64,000 bases of DNA from Oscillospiraceae bacterium. Lineage in GTDB: Bacteria > Bacillota > Clostridia > Oscillospirales > Oscillospiraceae. The translations under genes and the position numbers were made by a program. Below are positions 26,852 through 34,245 of this stretch, one piece after another. Where the stretch lies: contig AP025583.1 of assembly GCA_022846095.1 (NCBI GenBank), forward strand, positions 1,798,001 to 1,862,000, in the 5' to 3' direction. The notes under the pieces were generated by a model, which had not been told where the DNA came from, ran no database searches, and saw nothing but the letters and a program-made list of their open reading frames with translations. Each line of letters starts with the position of its first letter. The stretch's first letter is position 1.

Positions 26852-28366
26852 TCAGGGCTGCAGCGTGGCCCGGATCAGGGCCGCGTGGTCGCCCTCGGCT
26901 AGCGCCTGAACCTTCGCAAGCTCCAGGCCCATGGCGGCGGTGATCCGCTCGCCGTACTCCCGGTCGGCCCAGTAGCAGTGCACGGCGTGGCGGTATTTCA
27001 CGTTGTCGGTGACCGGGGCGATGTTGCGGGCAGTGTTTTCAATCAGCAGCGCCTTTTTCTCCTCGTCCATCAGCCGCCACAGCTCCCCGCCGGCCCGGAA
27101 GCAGTCGTCGGTGGGGTCGTCCGCCGGGTCGTAGGCGTAGAGTGCGCCCTCCAGATCCAGCGGGGGCTCCATGACGCCGGGCTGGGCGGACCACACCCCG
27201 GCGCTGTTGGGGGAGTAGGCGGGGGCGCCGCCGTAGTTGGCGTCGGTGCGCATGGCCCCATCCCTGTGGTAGTCGGCCACCGGGCACTTGGGGCGGTTGA
27301 CGGGAATTAAATTATGGTTAACCCCAAGGCGGTAGCGCTGGGCGTCGCCGTAGACGAACAGGCGGCCCTGGAGGAACTTGTCCGGCGAAAAGCCGATGCC
27401 GGGCACCACGTGGGCGGGGGTAAAGGCGGCCTGCTCCACCTCGGCAAAGTAGTTCTCCGGGTTGCGGTTGAGCTCCAGCACGCCCACCTCGTGGAGGGGG
27501 AACTCGGCGTGGCGCCAGATTTTGGTGATGTCGAAGGGGTTTTCATAGTGCTGCTTGGCCTGCTCCTGGGTCATAATCTGGACGTACAGGGTCCAGCGCG
27601 GGTAGTCGCCCCGCTCAATCGCCTCATACAGGTCGCGGCCGTGGCTCTCCCGGTCCCGGGCGACCAGGGCCTCGGCCTCGGCGTCCGTCAGGTTTTTGAT
27701 GCCCTGCTGGGTGCGGAAATGGAACTTGCACCACACGCGCTCATTTTTCTCGTTGTAGAAGCTGAAGGTGTGCTCGCCGTAGACGTGCATGTGACGGAAG
27801 CTGGCGGGGATGCCCCGGTCGGACATGACGATGGTGGTCTGGTGGAAGGTCTCGGGCAGCAGGGTCCAGAAATCCCAGTTGTTCTGGGCCGAGCGCATCC
27901 CGGTGCGCGGGTCGCGCTTCACCGCCCGGTTCAGGTCGGGGAAATTATGTACGTCCCGCAGGAAGAAGGTGGGGGTGTTGTTGCCCACCAGGTCCCAATT
28001 GCCCTCCTCAGTGTAGAATTTGCAGGCAAACCCGCGGATGTCCCGCTCCGCGTCCGCCGCGCCGCGCTCTCCGGCCACCGTGGAGAAGCGGACAAAGACG
28101 TCGGTCTTGGCCCCCTGCTGGAGCACCTTGGCCCGGGTCCACCTGCTGATGTCGTGGGTGCAGGTGAAGGTGCCGTAGGCGCCCCAGCCCTTGGCGTGCA
28201 TGCGCCGCTCGGGGATGACCTCGCGGTCGAAATGGGCCAGCTTTTCCAGGAGCCAGACGTCCTGGAGGGCCACCGGGCCCCGCGGTCCTGCTGTGAGGGA
28301 GTGCTCGTTCTCGGCGACCGGCGCGCCGACCTCGTTGGTGAGTCTGTCCAATGAATCTGTTGCCAT
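26852..28366 (-). CDS. Catalase (small-subunit haem type)
   Basis: A 504-residue haem catalase that turns hydrogen peroxide into water and oxygen. The distal histidine (His57, in [12 protein letters not shown]), the asparagine in [12 protein letters not shown] and the proximal haem tyrosine in [14 protein letters not shown] are present. It has no C-terminal flavodoxin-like domain, so it is the small (clade 3-like) type. AGGAGG lies 8 bp before the ATG; an upstream frame extension lies across the promoter. It is a stand-alone oxidative-stress gene with its own promoter and possible operator. Confidence 0.95.
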   Translation of the reverse strand: MATDSLDRLTNEVGAPVAENEHSLTAGPRGPVALQDVWLLEKLAHFDREVIPERRMHAKGWGAYGTFTCTHDISRWTRAKVLQQGAKTDVFVRFSTVAGERGAADAERDIRGFACKFYTEEGNWDLVGNNTPTFFLRDVHNFPDLNRAVKRDPRTGMRSAQNNWDFWTLLPETFHQTTIVMSDRGIPASFRHMHVYGEHTFSFYNEKNERVWCKFHFRTQQGIKNLTDAEAEALVARDRESHGRDLYEAIERGDYPRWTLYVQIMTQEQAKQHYENPFDITKIWRHAEFPLHEVGVLELNRNPENYFAEVEQAAFTPAHVVPGIGFSPDKFLQGRLFVYGDAQRYRLGVNHNLIPVNRPKCPVADYHRDGAMRTDANYGGAPAYSPNSAGVWSAQPGVMEPPLDLEGALYAYDPADDPTDDCFRAGGELWRLMDEEKKALLIENTARNIAPVTDNVKYRHAVHCYWADREYGERITAAMGLELAKVQALAEGDHAALIRATLQP

Positions 28367-28386
28367 AGTGGAACCCTCCTTTGTAA

Positions 28387-28444
28387 AATAGTAACTATTA
28401 CTAGAAACTATCTTAATTAAACTACCGCGTCTGGATAATGTCAA
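28387..28444 (-). promoter_or_regulatory. Catalase promoter with possible operator
   Basis: On the minus strand TTGACA (28439-28444) and TTTAAT (28416-28421) are 17 bp apart. Downstream of the -10 box, within the leader, is the near-palindrome AATAGTAACTATT (28387-28399), with a further related CTAGAAACTA. A repressor site there is likely. It is not a clear PerR box. Confidence 0.65.
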
Positions 28445-28474
28445 TAGAAACAGCAAAAATAATTCGCAGATCGT

Positions 28475-29707
28475 TTAATTTAAGGGCTCCTCCTTCTTCT
28501 CCTCCTCCCGCAGGGGGCCGCCCACGGAGGCCGCGAAGGAGATGCTGCCCTTGCCGAACTTGCCCCGGATGCCGTCCACGGTGTGCTCCAGCTTCTCCAG
28601 CTTGTCCCGCCGGGGGGCGGCCCCGGCGGCGAAGAGGTCAAGCTGCTCGGCGGCCTGGTCCTCCGGCACCAGGTTTTGGCCCGTGACGGTTAGGGCGCGG
28701 ACGGGGGCGCGGGCGGCCCAGGAGGCCTGGATAAGCTCCAGGGCGGCCCCGGCGATCTCCCGCGTCAGGTAGGAGGGGGCCTCCAGCCGCTTCTGGCGGC
28801 AGATGTCCTTGAAGTTGGGATCCCGGATGGTGACCTGGACGGTGGTGCACTTGAGGCCGTCCATCCGCAGGCGCATGGCCACCCCGTCGGAGAGGAGCAC
28901 CACCCCGGCCCGGATCTCCTCCCAACCCAGCAGGTTGCGGCGGAAGGTCAGGCCGTTTCCCACCGACTTGGGGGGCGGCATATCCCGGGCGGGGATGACC
29001 GGGGCGTGCTCCGCCCCGGTGGCGTAGTCATGCAGGGTAGCCCCCTGCTTGCCCAGGATCTCCACCAGGGCGTCCCTGGGGAAGCGGGCCAGATCCCCGA
29101 TGGTGCGCACCCCGTAGCCCTCCAGCGTGCGCTCCGCCGCCCGGCCCACGAAAATGAGGTCGGTCACCGGCAGGGGCCACAGCAGGGTCCGGTAGTTGTC
29201 CCGGGTGATCACGGTGGTGGCGTCCGGTTTTTTGTAGTCGCTGCCCATCTTGGCGAAAATTTTGTTGAAGGACACTCCCACCGAGATGGTGAGGTGCAGC
29301 TCGTCCCGGACGGCACGGCGGATTTCGTCGGCCACCGCCCGCCCATCCCCACCGAAGAGGTGCATGGAGCCGGTGATGTCCAGCCAGCTCTCGTCGATGG
29401 AGAAGGGCTCCACCAGGTCGGTGTAGCGCTCGTAGAGGGCGTTGATGCGCTTGGAGAAGTCGTGGTATTTCTCGTGGTGGGCGCCCAGGAGCACCAGATC
29501 GGGGCATTTGCGCCGGGCCTGCCACACCGTCTCGGCGGTCTTGACGCCGTACTTTTTGGCGCGCTCGTTTTTCGCAAGGATAATGCCGTGGCGGCTGGCC
29601 GGATCGCCGCACACCGCCACCGCCGCGTCCTTCAGCTCCGGGTGCTCCAGCAGCTCCACCGAGGCGTAGAAGCTGTTGAGGTCACAGTGCAGTATGGTCC
29701 TGTCCAC
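28475..29707 (-). CDS. dinB: DNA polymerase IV (Y-family)
   Basis: A 410-residue translesion polymerase. Catalytic acids lie in ILHCDLNSFYASVE and FSIDESWLDITG; the thumb has ISVGVSFNKIFAKMGSDYKKP. The C-terminal little-finger domain is present, and the tail carries QLDLFAAG, a beta-clamp binding motif of the QLxLF type. The GTG at 29707 is chosen because the promoter at 29733-29761 lies upstream of it and overlaps any longer start. AGAGGGGG lies 9 bp before it. No LexA box is evident. Confidence 0.93.
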   Translation of the reverse strand: MDRTILHCDLNSFYASVELLEHPELKDAAVAVCGDPASRHGIILAKNERAKKYGVKTAETVWQARRKCPDLVLLGAHHEKYHDFSKRINALYERYTDLVEPFSIDESWLDITGSMHLFGGDGRAVADEIRRAVRDELHLTISVGVSFNKIFAKMGSDYKKPDATTVITRDNYRTLLWPLPVTDLIFVGRAAERTLEGYGVRTIGDLARFPRDALVEILGKQGATLHDYATGAEHAPVIPARDMPPPKSVGNGLTFRRNLLGWEEIRAGVVLLSDGVAMRLRMDGLKCTTVQVTIRDPNFKDICRQKRLEAPSYLTREIAGAALELIQASWAARAPVRALTVTGQNLVPEDQAAEQLDLFAAGAAPRRDKLEKLEHTVDGIRGKFGKGSISFAASVGGPLREEEKKEEPLN

Positions 29708-29732
29708 GGCGAAGCGCCCCCTCTCTGCCTCT

Positions 29733-29761
29733 ATTATAGTAGGGGATACTTTAAATGTCAA
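29733..29761 (-). promoter_or_regulatory. Promoter of the DNA polymerase IV gene
   Basis: TTGACA (29756-29761) and TATAAT (29733-29738) have an ideal 17-bp spacer on the minus strand. Confidence 0.85.
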
Positions 29762-29853
29762 ACGGGTGTTCGATAATATTTCTGGTAGAATAGGGTCAGA
29801 AATAAACGTGCGGCGGCGTACTGTAGAGTGAAAGGGGGGGAGGCTTGGTGGAC

Positions 29854-30384
29854 ATGGCGGTGGACCGCGGGATGGAGGCGGAGGCCGAACGGATTTACGG
29901 CCAATACCATACGCTGCTCTCCACGGTGGTGCGCGGCATACTGGGGGACGGCGCGGAGGACTGGGAGGCGTGTGTACAGGACGTCATATGGGAGTTCCTG
30001 CGCGCCCCCGGGAAGTTCGACCCCGCCCGGGGCAGTGAAAAAACCTACCTGTGCGTACTGGCACGCAGCCGGGCCCGCACCCTGCGCGCCCGGCGGGGCG
30101 GCGTCCGGGAGGAGCCGCTGGAGGACTATGAGCTGGTTTTGTGCGCCCAGGACGGCGCGGAGCGCGCGGCGGTCCAGGACGGGCTGCACAGGGCGCTGGC
30201 GGGGCTCAGCGCGGAGGAGCGGCGGCTGTTTACCCTGCGGTTCCTGTACGAGTGGCCCCCGGCGGAGATCGGCAGGTCGCTGCACCTGAGCCGGGCGGCG
30301 GTGGACAAGCGGGTGTCCCGCCTGCGGGGGAAGCTGAAAAAGCTGCTGGCCCTCCAGGGGATTACCGTGGACGGAAAGGAGTAA
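29854..30384 (+). CDS. ECF-type RNA polymerase sigma factor
   Basis: A 176-residue sigma-70 family protein. Region 2 (about residues 10-75) has the helix EDWEACVQDVIWEFLRAPGKFDP, and region 4 (about 110-165) has LSAEERRLFTLRFLYEWPPAEIGRSLHLSRAAVDKRVSRLRGKL, a clear helix-turn-helix. The start is uncertain: ATG 29854, GTG 29848 and TTG 29845 all follow GGGGGAGG. It is 3 bp from the membrane protein at 30388, a typical sigma/anti-sigma pair. It probably directs its own operon; the signal is unknown. Confidence 0.88.
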   Translation: MAVDRGMEAEAERIYGQYHTLLSTVVRGILGDGAEDWEACVQDVIWEFLRAPGKFDPARGSEKTYLCVLARSRARTLRARRGGVREEPLEDYELVLCAQDGAERAAVQDGLHRALAGLSAEERRLFTLRFLYEWPPAEIGRSLHLSRAAVDKRVSRLRGKLKKLLALQGITVDGKE

Positions 30385-30387
30385 GGT

Positions 30388-31494
30388 ATGCGTCGGTATG
30401 AAGTAAACGATCTGTTGGAGGAGGGGGATCTCCTCACCCTGACGGAGGAGGCCATGGCCCGCCCGGCCCGGCCCGCCCGGCGGGGATGGCGGCGGGCGGC
30501 GGCCGTGGCGGCCTGCCTGGCGCTGGTGGTGTGCCTTGCCAATTTCGGGGCCATCGCCGCGGGCGTGGAGCGGCTGTTCCGCTACGTGGCCGGGGTGGGC
30601 GCGGTGCCCGAGGAGAGCCTGATTCTGGTACAGGAGGAACCCATTGAGTGGACGTACGACGGGAGAACGTATGTCGTGCGGGCCAATCAGCGAAACGGCT
30701 ATATCATGGTGGAGCTGGACGTGCTGTCAAAACAGTCGGAGGTGGACCGCTTCGGAGACCCCCGGGTTCAGTACTATAAGGTAGAAATCCTGGCCGGGGA
30801 TACCCCGCTGACCTACGGCTTTTACGACATGCGCAACGGCTGGGAGCGCCATGAGGACCAGAGCGGCGGCGGCAGTGCCTGTTTTTATCCCTTGTCGGGC
30901 GGCGGTATGCTGGATGAGAGCCGGTACTTCGAGGCGGGCTACGCCACTATGGCCTACCGGGACGATGCCTTTGAGGCAGCGCAGCAGCCGGAGGAGGGGT
31001 ATACGCTCCGGGTTGAGGAGATCATTGACAGCGACATGGTCATGGAGATCCCGCTGCGCCTGGTGGAGCCGTCCGCCATCTCTGCCGTGACAGACACGCT
31101 GGAGCTGGACGAGGGAACCGTGACGGCGCTGGTGAGCAGTGACGGAACCCGCGTGACCTTCGCCTTTGATTCCGCACCTCTGGCGGAAGACACCTACCTG
31201 AACCAAGTGCTCGTGAGTGAAGTGACGTTTAAAGATGAGTTTGGCAACAGCTATCAGGGCGGATACCGCAATCTGCGCAGCGGCGCGGGAGCGGCGTTTA
31301 TGTCCGAAGTTGCGCTGACACAGGAGCCGGAGGGTAAAATTACCTCGGTGGAAATCCGCAATGTCAACATCATCTATGCCGAGTGGCAGGAGGAGCCAAA
31401 GATTTCTATGGAGGACGGCGTCCGGGTAACTGACCACTGGGAGCATCCTGAGGTGATCTACGATAACTTGGACTGGGTAATCGACCTGCCGTAA
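30388..31494 (+). CDS. Membrane-anchored partner of the ECF sigma factor (putative anti-sigma)
   Basis: A 368-residue protein. Residues 1-35 are cytoplasmic and charged (VNDLLEEGDLLTLTEEAM), then one membrane helix at about 36-60, then a large outer domain rich in beta-prone sequence. The build matches DUF4179-like anti-sigma factors of Firmicutes, whose short N-terminus holds the sigma factor and whose outer domain senses the envelope. AAGGAG precedes the ATG. The codon use and GC of the last third are lower than in neighbouring genes. The function is inferred from position and topology. Confidence 0.6.
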   Translation: MRRYEVNDLLEEGDLLTLTEEAMARPARPARRGWRRAAAVAACLALVVCLANFGAIAAGVERLFRYVAGVGAVPEESLILVQEEPIEWTYDGRTYVVRANQRNGYIMVELDVLSKQSEVDRFGDPRVQYYKVEILAGDTPLTYGFYDMRNGWERHEDQSGGGSACFYPLSGGGMLDESRYFEAGYATMAYRDDAFEAAQQPEEGYTLRVEEIIDSDMVMEIPLRLVEPSAISAVTDTLELDEGTVTALVSSDGTRVTFAFDSAPLAEDTYLNQVLVSEVTFKDEFGNSYQGGYRNLRSGAGAAFMSEVALTQEPEGKITSVEIRNVNIIYAEWQEEPKISMEDGVRVTDHWEHPEVIYDNLDWVIDLP

Positions 31495-31499
31495 ATACA

Positions 31500-31536
31500 A
31501 AAAAAGGGCGTACCCCGCGGGGCACGCCCTTTTTTG
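31500..31536. terminator. Bidirectional rho-independent terminator
   Basis: The stem AAAAAAGGGCGT-CCCC / GGGG-ACGCCCTTTTTT with one internal mismatch separates two convergent genes. Confidence 0.88.
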
Positions 31537-31539
31537 TGT

Positions 31540-32121
31540 CTAGATTTCGCTCCCGGCCTTCCGGCCCGCGCCCTTGACCATGGGCTCCCCGTGGACCAGG
31601 TAGCGGGAGACCACCTTGTAGAGCAGGAAGGTGACCACGGAGTTAATCCCCGCCTTGAGCAGGTTGAAGGGGAGGATGAAGGGCAGCAGCAGCTCGTCCA
31701 CCGCCTCGGTGGGCATACCGGTGTAGAAGGGGGTGATGTAGTGGTTGGCCACCACCATCACGAGCCCCATCGCCAGGGTGCCGCACACCAGTCCCAGCAC
31801 CGCGCCGGCCTGGGTGTGCCTCCGGCGGTAGATAAGGCTGGAGATCAGGGCCAGGGTACCGGTGGCGATGACGTGCATAAGGAAGCCGTAAGGGCCGTCG
31901 CCGCTGATCAGGAACGCCTGGATGAAGGAGGCCAGCACGGTCACCGTCAGCCCGGCCACCGGGCCGAAGGCGAAGGCGCCGATGAGGATGGGCACGTCGG
32001 CCGGGTCGTACTGCAGGAAGGGCGCGGCGGGGAAGAGGGGGAAGTGGACGAAGGTGATGAGGACCACGGCGATGGCGGTGAACATGGCCAGCAGGGTCAG
32101 CTTCTTGGTGCGTTCAGACAT
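31540..32121 (-). CDS. ECF transporter S component, riboflavin type (RibU-like)
   Basis: A 193-residue membrane protein with about six helices. The N-terminal ALXXA-type segment TLLAMFTAIAVVL binds the shared T component, and YDPADVPILIGAFAFGP is a characteristic S-component loop. An FMN riboswitch sits directly upstream, so it should import riboflavin, powered by EcfA1-EcfA2-EcfT at 43.8-46.4 kb. The ATG at 32121 follows AAGGAGTG; a nearby in-frame ATG at 32130 would overlap that site. Confidence 0.9.
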   Translation of the reverse strand: MSERTKKLTLLAMFTAIAVVLITFVHFPLFPAAPFLQYDPADVPILIGAFAFGPVAGLTVTVLASFIQAFLISGDGPYGFLMHVIATGTLALISSLIYRRRHTQAGAVLGLVCGTLAMGLVMVVANHYITPFYTGMPTEAVDELLLPFILPFNLLKAGINSVVTFLLYKVVSRYLVHGEPMVKGAGRKAGSEI

Positions 32122-32202
32122 AAAAAACACTCCTTTTTTGTGGTAACACCTGAAAAGTCATGCCTTTCAGGTGCTAAACAAAAACGGAGGTGCGTGTTTA
32201 AC

Positions 32203-32340
32203 ACATCTTCTTTCATCCAGACTTCGCGCCCTGTATCCTGCGCGTCACTGTCGGTCCCGGAGTCGCACCGGGTCTGCGATGTCGCCACCGCTCGCGGACT
32301 GTACCGCCGATCGGGATTTTCACCCTGCCCTGAAGACATT
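32203..32340 (-). ncRNA. FMN riboswitch (RFN element)
   Basis: On the minus strand the conserved blocks appear in order: CTTCAGGGCAGGGTGAAAAT, CCGATCGGCGGTACAGTC, CGCGAGCGG, CCCGGTGCGACTCCGGGACC, GACAGT, and GTCTGGATGAAAGAAGATG. These make the six-helix FMN aptamer. Between aptamer and gene is a hairpin CACCTGAAA / TTTCAGGTG (32147-32173) close to the ribosome site, without a long T run, which suggests control of translation or weak termination. FMN binding should turn the transporter off. Confidence 0.95.
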
Positions 32341-32421
32341 GATTCAGTTGTTCCGTACATAGTATAGCGGTTTGGTGGGGAAATTGCAAGCCCCATTTTA
32401 AAAAACAAATGTTCGATAAAC

Positions 32422-32450
32422 ATTGACTTGCCGACTGGGATATACTACAA
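32422..32450 (+). promoter_or_regulatory. Promoter of the SLOG-family gene
   Basis: TTGACT (32422-32427) and TACAAT (32445-32450) are 17 bp apart, 36 bp before the start codon. Confidence 0.75.
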
Positions 32451-32486
32451 TAGACCTGATTGCTGGAAAGACGGAGGGGCGCGCCC

Positions 32487-32990
32487 ATGGACAGAGAGCA
32501 TACCTGCTGCTTTACCGGCCACCGGCCGGAGAAGCTGCCCTGGCGGGAGGACGAGAGCGACCTGCGCTGCCTGGATTTAAAGTCCCGGCTGTCCCAGGCG
32601 CTGGAGGGGGCCTACACCAGGGGGATGCGGCATTTTATCTGCGGCATGGCCCAGGGGGCGGACTTCTACTTCTGCGAGGCGGCGCTGGAGCTGCGCGCGC
32701 GCTGCCCCGGCGTGACGGTGGAGGCCGCCATCCCCTGTGAGGAGCAGGCCGCCCGCTGGCGGGACCGGGACCGGGAGCGCTACTTCTCCCTGGTGGCCGC
32801 CTGCGACTTCGAGACCATGGTCCAGCGGCACTACGACCGGGGCTGTATGCTCCGCCGCAACCGCTACATGGTGGACCGCTCCGCCATGCTGATCGCCGTG
32901 TACGACGGCATGCTGGGCGGCACCATGTACACCATCTCCTACGCGATGCGGCAGGGGCTGGAGATCGTCACCCTGGACGTAACCGCATAG
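32487..32990 (+). CDS. SLOG family protein (DUF1273/YpsA-like)
   Basis: A 167-residue Rossmann-like protein. It opens with the family mark CCFTGHRPEKL and has HFICGMAQGADFYFCEAAL, the glycine-rich nucleotide loop, and a late AVYDGMLGGTMYTISYA. SLOG proteins are thought to bind nucleotide-derived ligands; B. subtilis YpsA affects cell division. The ligand here is unknown. The ATG at 32487 follows CGGAGGGG; an upstream start lacks a site. It is monocistronic. Confidence 0.85.
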   Translation: MDREHTCCFTGHRPEKLPWREDESDLRCLDLKSRLSQALEGAYTRGMRHFICGMAQGADFYFCEAALELRARCPGVTVEAAIPCEEQAARWRDRDRERYFSLVAACDFETMVQRHYDRGCMLRRNRYMVDRSAMLIAVYDGMLGGTMYTISYAMRQGLEIVTLDVTA

Positions 32991-33025
32991 AGCGAGGTGC
33001 CCCGGCTCCGCCGGGGCGCTTTTCT

Positions 33026-33101
33026 TCTGCAAATGCAAAGAAAGGCTTGACAGCGGACGTCTGCAAATGTAGAATATACCTGTAAGATCGGCATTTGCAG
33101 A
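33026..33101 (+). promoter_or_regulatory. Promoter with three BlaI/MecI-type operator sites
   Basis: TTGACA (33047-33052) and TAGAAT (33070-33075) are 17 bp apart. The sequence TCTGCAAATG occurs at 33026-33035 and again at 33060-33069, filling the spacer, and its inverse CATTTGCAGA is at 33092-33101. BlaI, MecI and CopY bind such inverted sites, so this is probably the autoregulated promoter of the repressor operon. Confidence 0.75.
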
Positions 33102-33114
33102 AGGAGTGAGTACG

Positions 33115-33504
33115 ATGCGCGAAAAGAGCCGCCTGCCCGAATCGGAGCTGGACATCATGCTGGCGGTGTGGGGGGCGGAGGGCCCCGCCACCGCCCCCCA
33201 TATCCTGGAGCGGCTGGAGCGGCCCATCACCCCCAGCGCCCTGCACAGCTACCTCAAGCGCCTGGAGGAGAAGGGCTATCTGTCCTGCGCCAAAAGCGGC
33301 AAGGTAAACTGCTATACACCCCTGGTGAGCCGGGAGGAGTACCGGGAGCGGGAGGGGCGCACGGTGCTCCAGAAGCTCTACGACAACTCCCTCAAGCGCT
33401 TCGCCGCCGCCCTCTACGACGGCGGGGAGCTGGCCCCCGCGGATCTGAAGGAGCTGCGGGCCTATTTGGACGAGCTGGAGAGGGGGGCGGTGCAGCATGA
33501 CTAA
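33115..33504 (+). CDS. BlaI/MecI/CopY family transcriptional repressor
   Basis: A 129-residue protein. Its N-terminal winged helix runs from LPESELDIMLAVWGAEGP through the recognition helix ITPSALHSYLKRLEEKGYL to the wing AKSGKVNCYTPLVS, the pattern of BlaI and MecI. A C-terminal helical part forms the dimer. In the classic system a membrane M56 peptidase (BlaR1) triggers cleavage of the repressor. An M56 protein lies two genes downstream in the same operon. AAGGAG lies 9 bp before the ATG at 33115. Confidence 0.93.
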   Translation: MREKSRLPESELDIMLAVWGAEGPATAPHILERLERPITPSALHSYLKRLEEKGYLSCAKSGKVNCYTPLVSREEYREREGRTVLQKLYDNSLKRFAAALYDGGELAPADLKELRAYLDELERGAVQHD

Positions 33505-34231
33505 AAATAGGATGCTAGCCGCCCTCGGGGCGCTGGCGCTGCTGCTGATCCTGACGGCCTGCGGGGCGGACGGCGCGGGGCGGGCCACGCCCGGAGCGCC
33601 CGAGACGCCCCAGGCCACCGCCCCGGCGCTGCGCTACACCAACGGGCTCTTCGGCTATACCCTGGATATGCCCGAGGGGTGGGCGGGGCACTATGCCGCC
33701 CAGGAGTATGTAAGCGAATTGACGGTGAGCAACACGGACAACGGGGAGTTCGGCGGGATGCTCTTCACCATCGAGTGGGCCGCAGGGGAGGACTGGCACG
33801 GCGCCTGGCAGGACGGGGAGGACGCACCCTTTTCGGTGCGTTTTCTGGCGGAGCAGGACGGCCTGGTGCTCTATGCCCGCTTCCCCTCGGATATACAGTA
33901 CGACCCCGGAGATGCGGAAAAGACGGAGATCTACGGGAAGATGCGCGGGGAGACCGACGCGGTTCTGGACACCTTCGCCCGCACGGGGACGGCATTTCCG
34001 GAGATTCGCACCGGGGGTATCATTCAGGCCGGTGAGGATGAAATCGTTTTGGAGGACGGGGCGGGCTATCCCACGGCTGGGAATCTGACGGCGTACGTCA
34101 ACGGGGAGGACGTGAAATCCGAGCTGACCTATGACGAGCTCCGGGCGCAGCCCGGCCTGTATGAGGGCCGTACCTTCCAAATCTTTATCAAGGACGGCGC
34201 CGTGGCTCTGCTGAACGAAATTCAGGAATAG
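33497..34231 (+). CDS. Lipoprotein of the BlaI/M56 operon
   Basis: A 244-residue protein with a lipoprotein signal: hydrophobic stretch 7-20 and lipobox LTAC with Cys22. A proline/threonine-rich linker then leads to a compact domain (about 45-155) containing YTNGLFGYTLDMPEGWAGHY, a pattern seen in PsbP-like or DUF1795-like outer lipoproteins, and a C-terminal part of about 75 residues. It overlaps the repressor gene by 8 bp and is 14 bp before the M56 gene, so it is probably part of the sensing module. The function is unknown. Confidence 0.75.
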   Translation: MTKNRMLAALGALALLLILTACGADGAGRATPGAPETPQATAPALRYTNGLFGYTLDMPEGWAGHYAAQEYVSELTVSNTDNGEFGGMLFTIEWAAGEDWHGAWQDGEDAPFSVRFLAEQDGLVLYARFPSDIQYDPGDAEKTEIYGKMRGETDAVLDTFARTGTAFPEIRTGGIIQAGEDEIVLEDGAGYPTAGNLTAYVNGEDVKSELTYDELRAQPGLYEGRTFQIFIKDGAVALLNEIQE

Positions 34232-34245
34232 GGGAGGGCGTTCAG

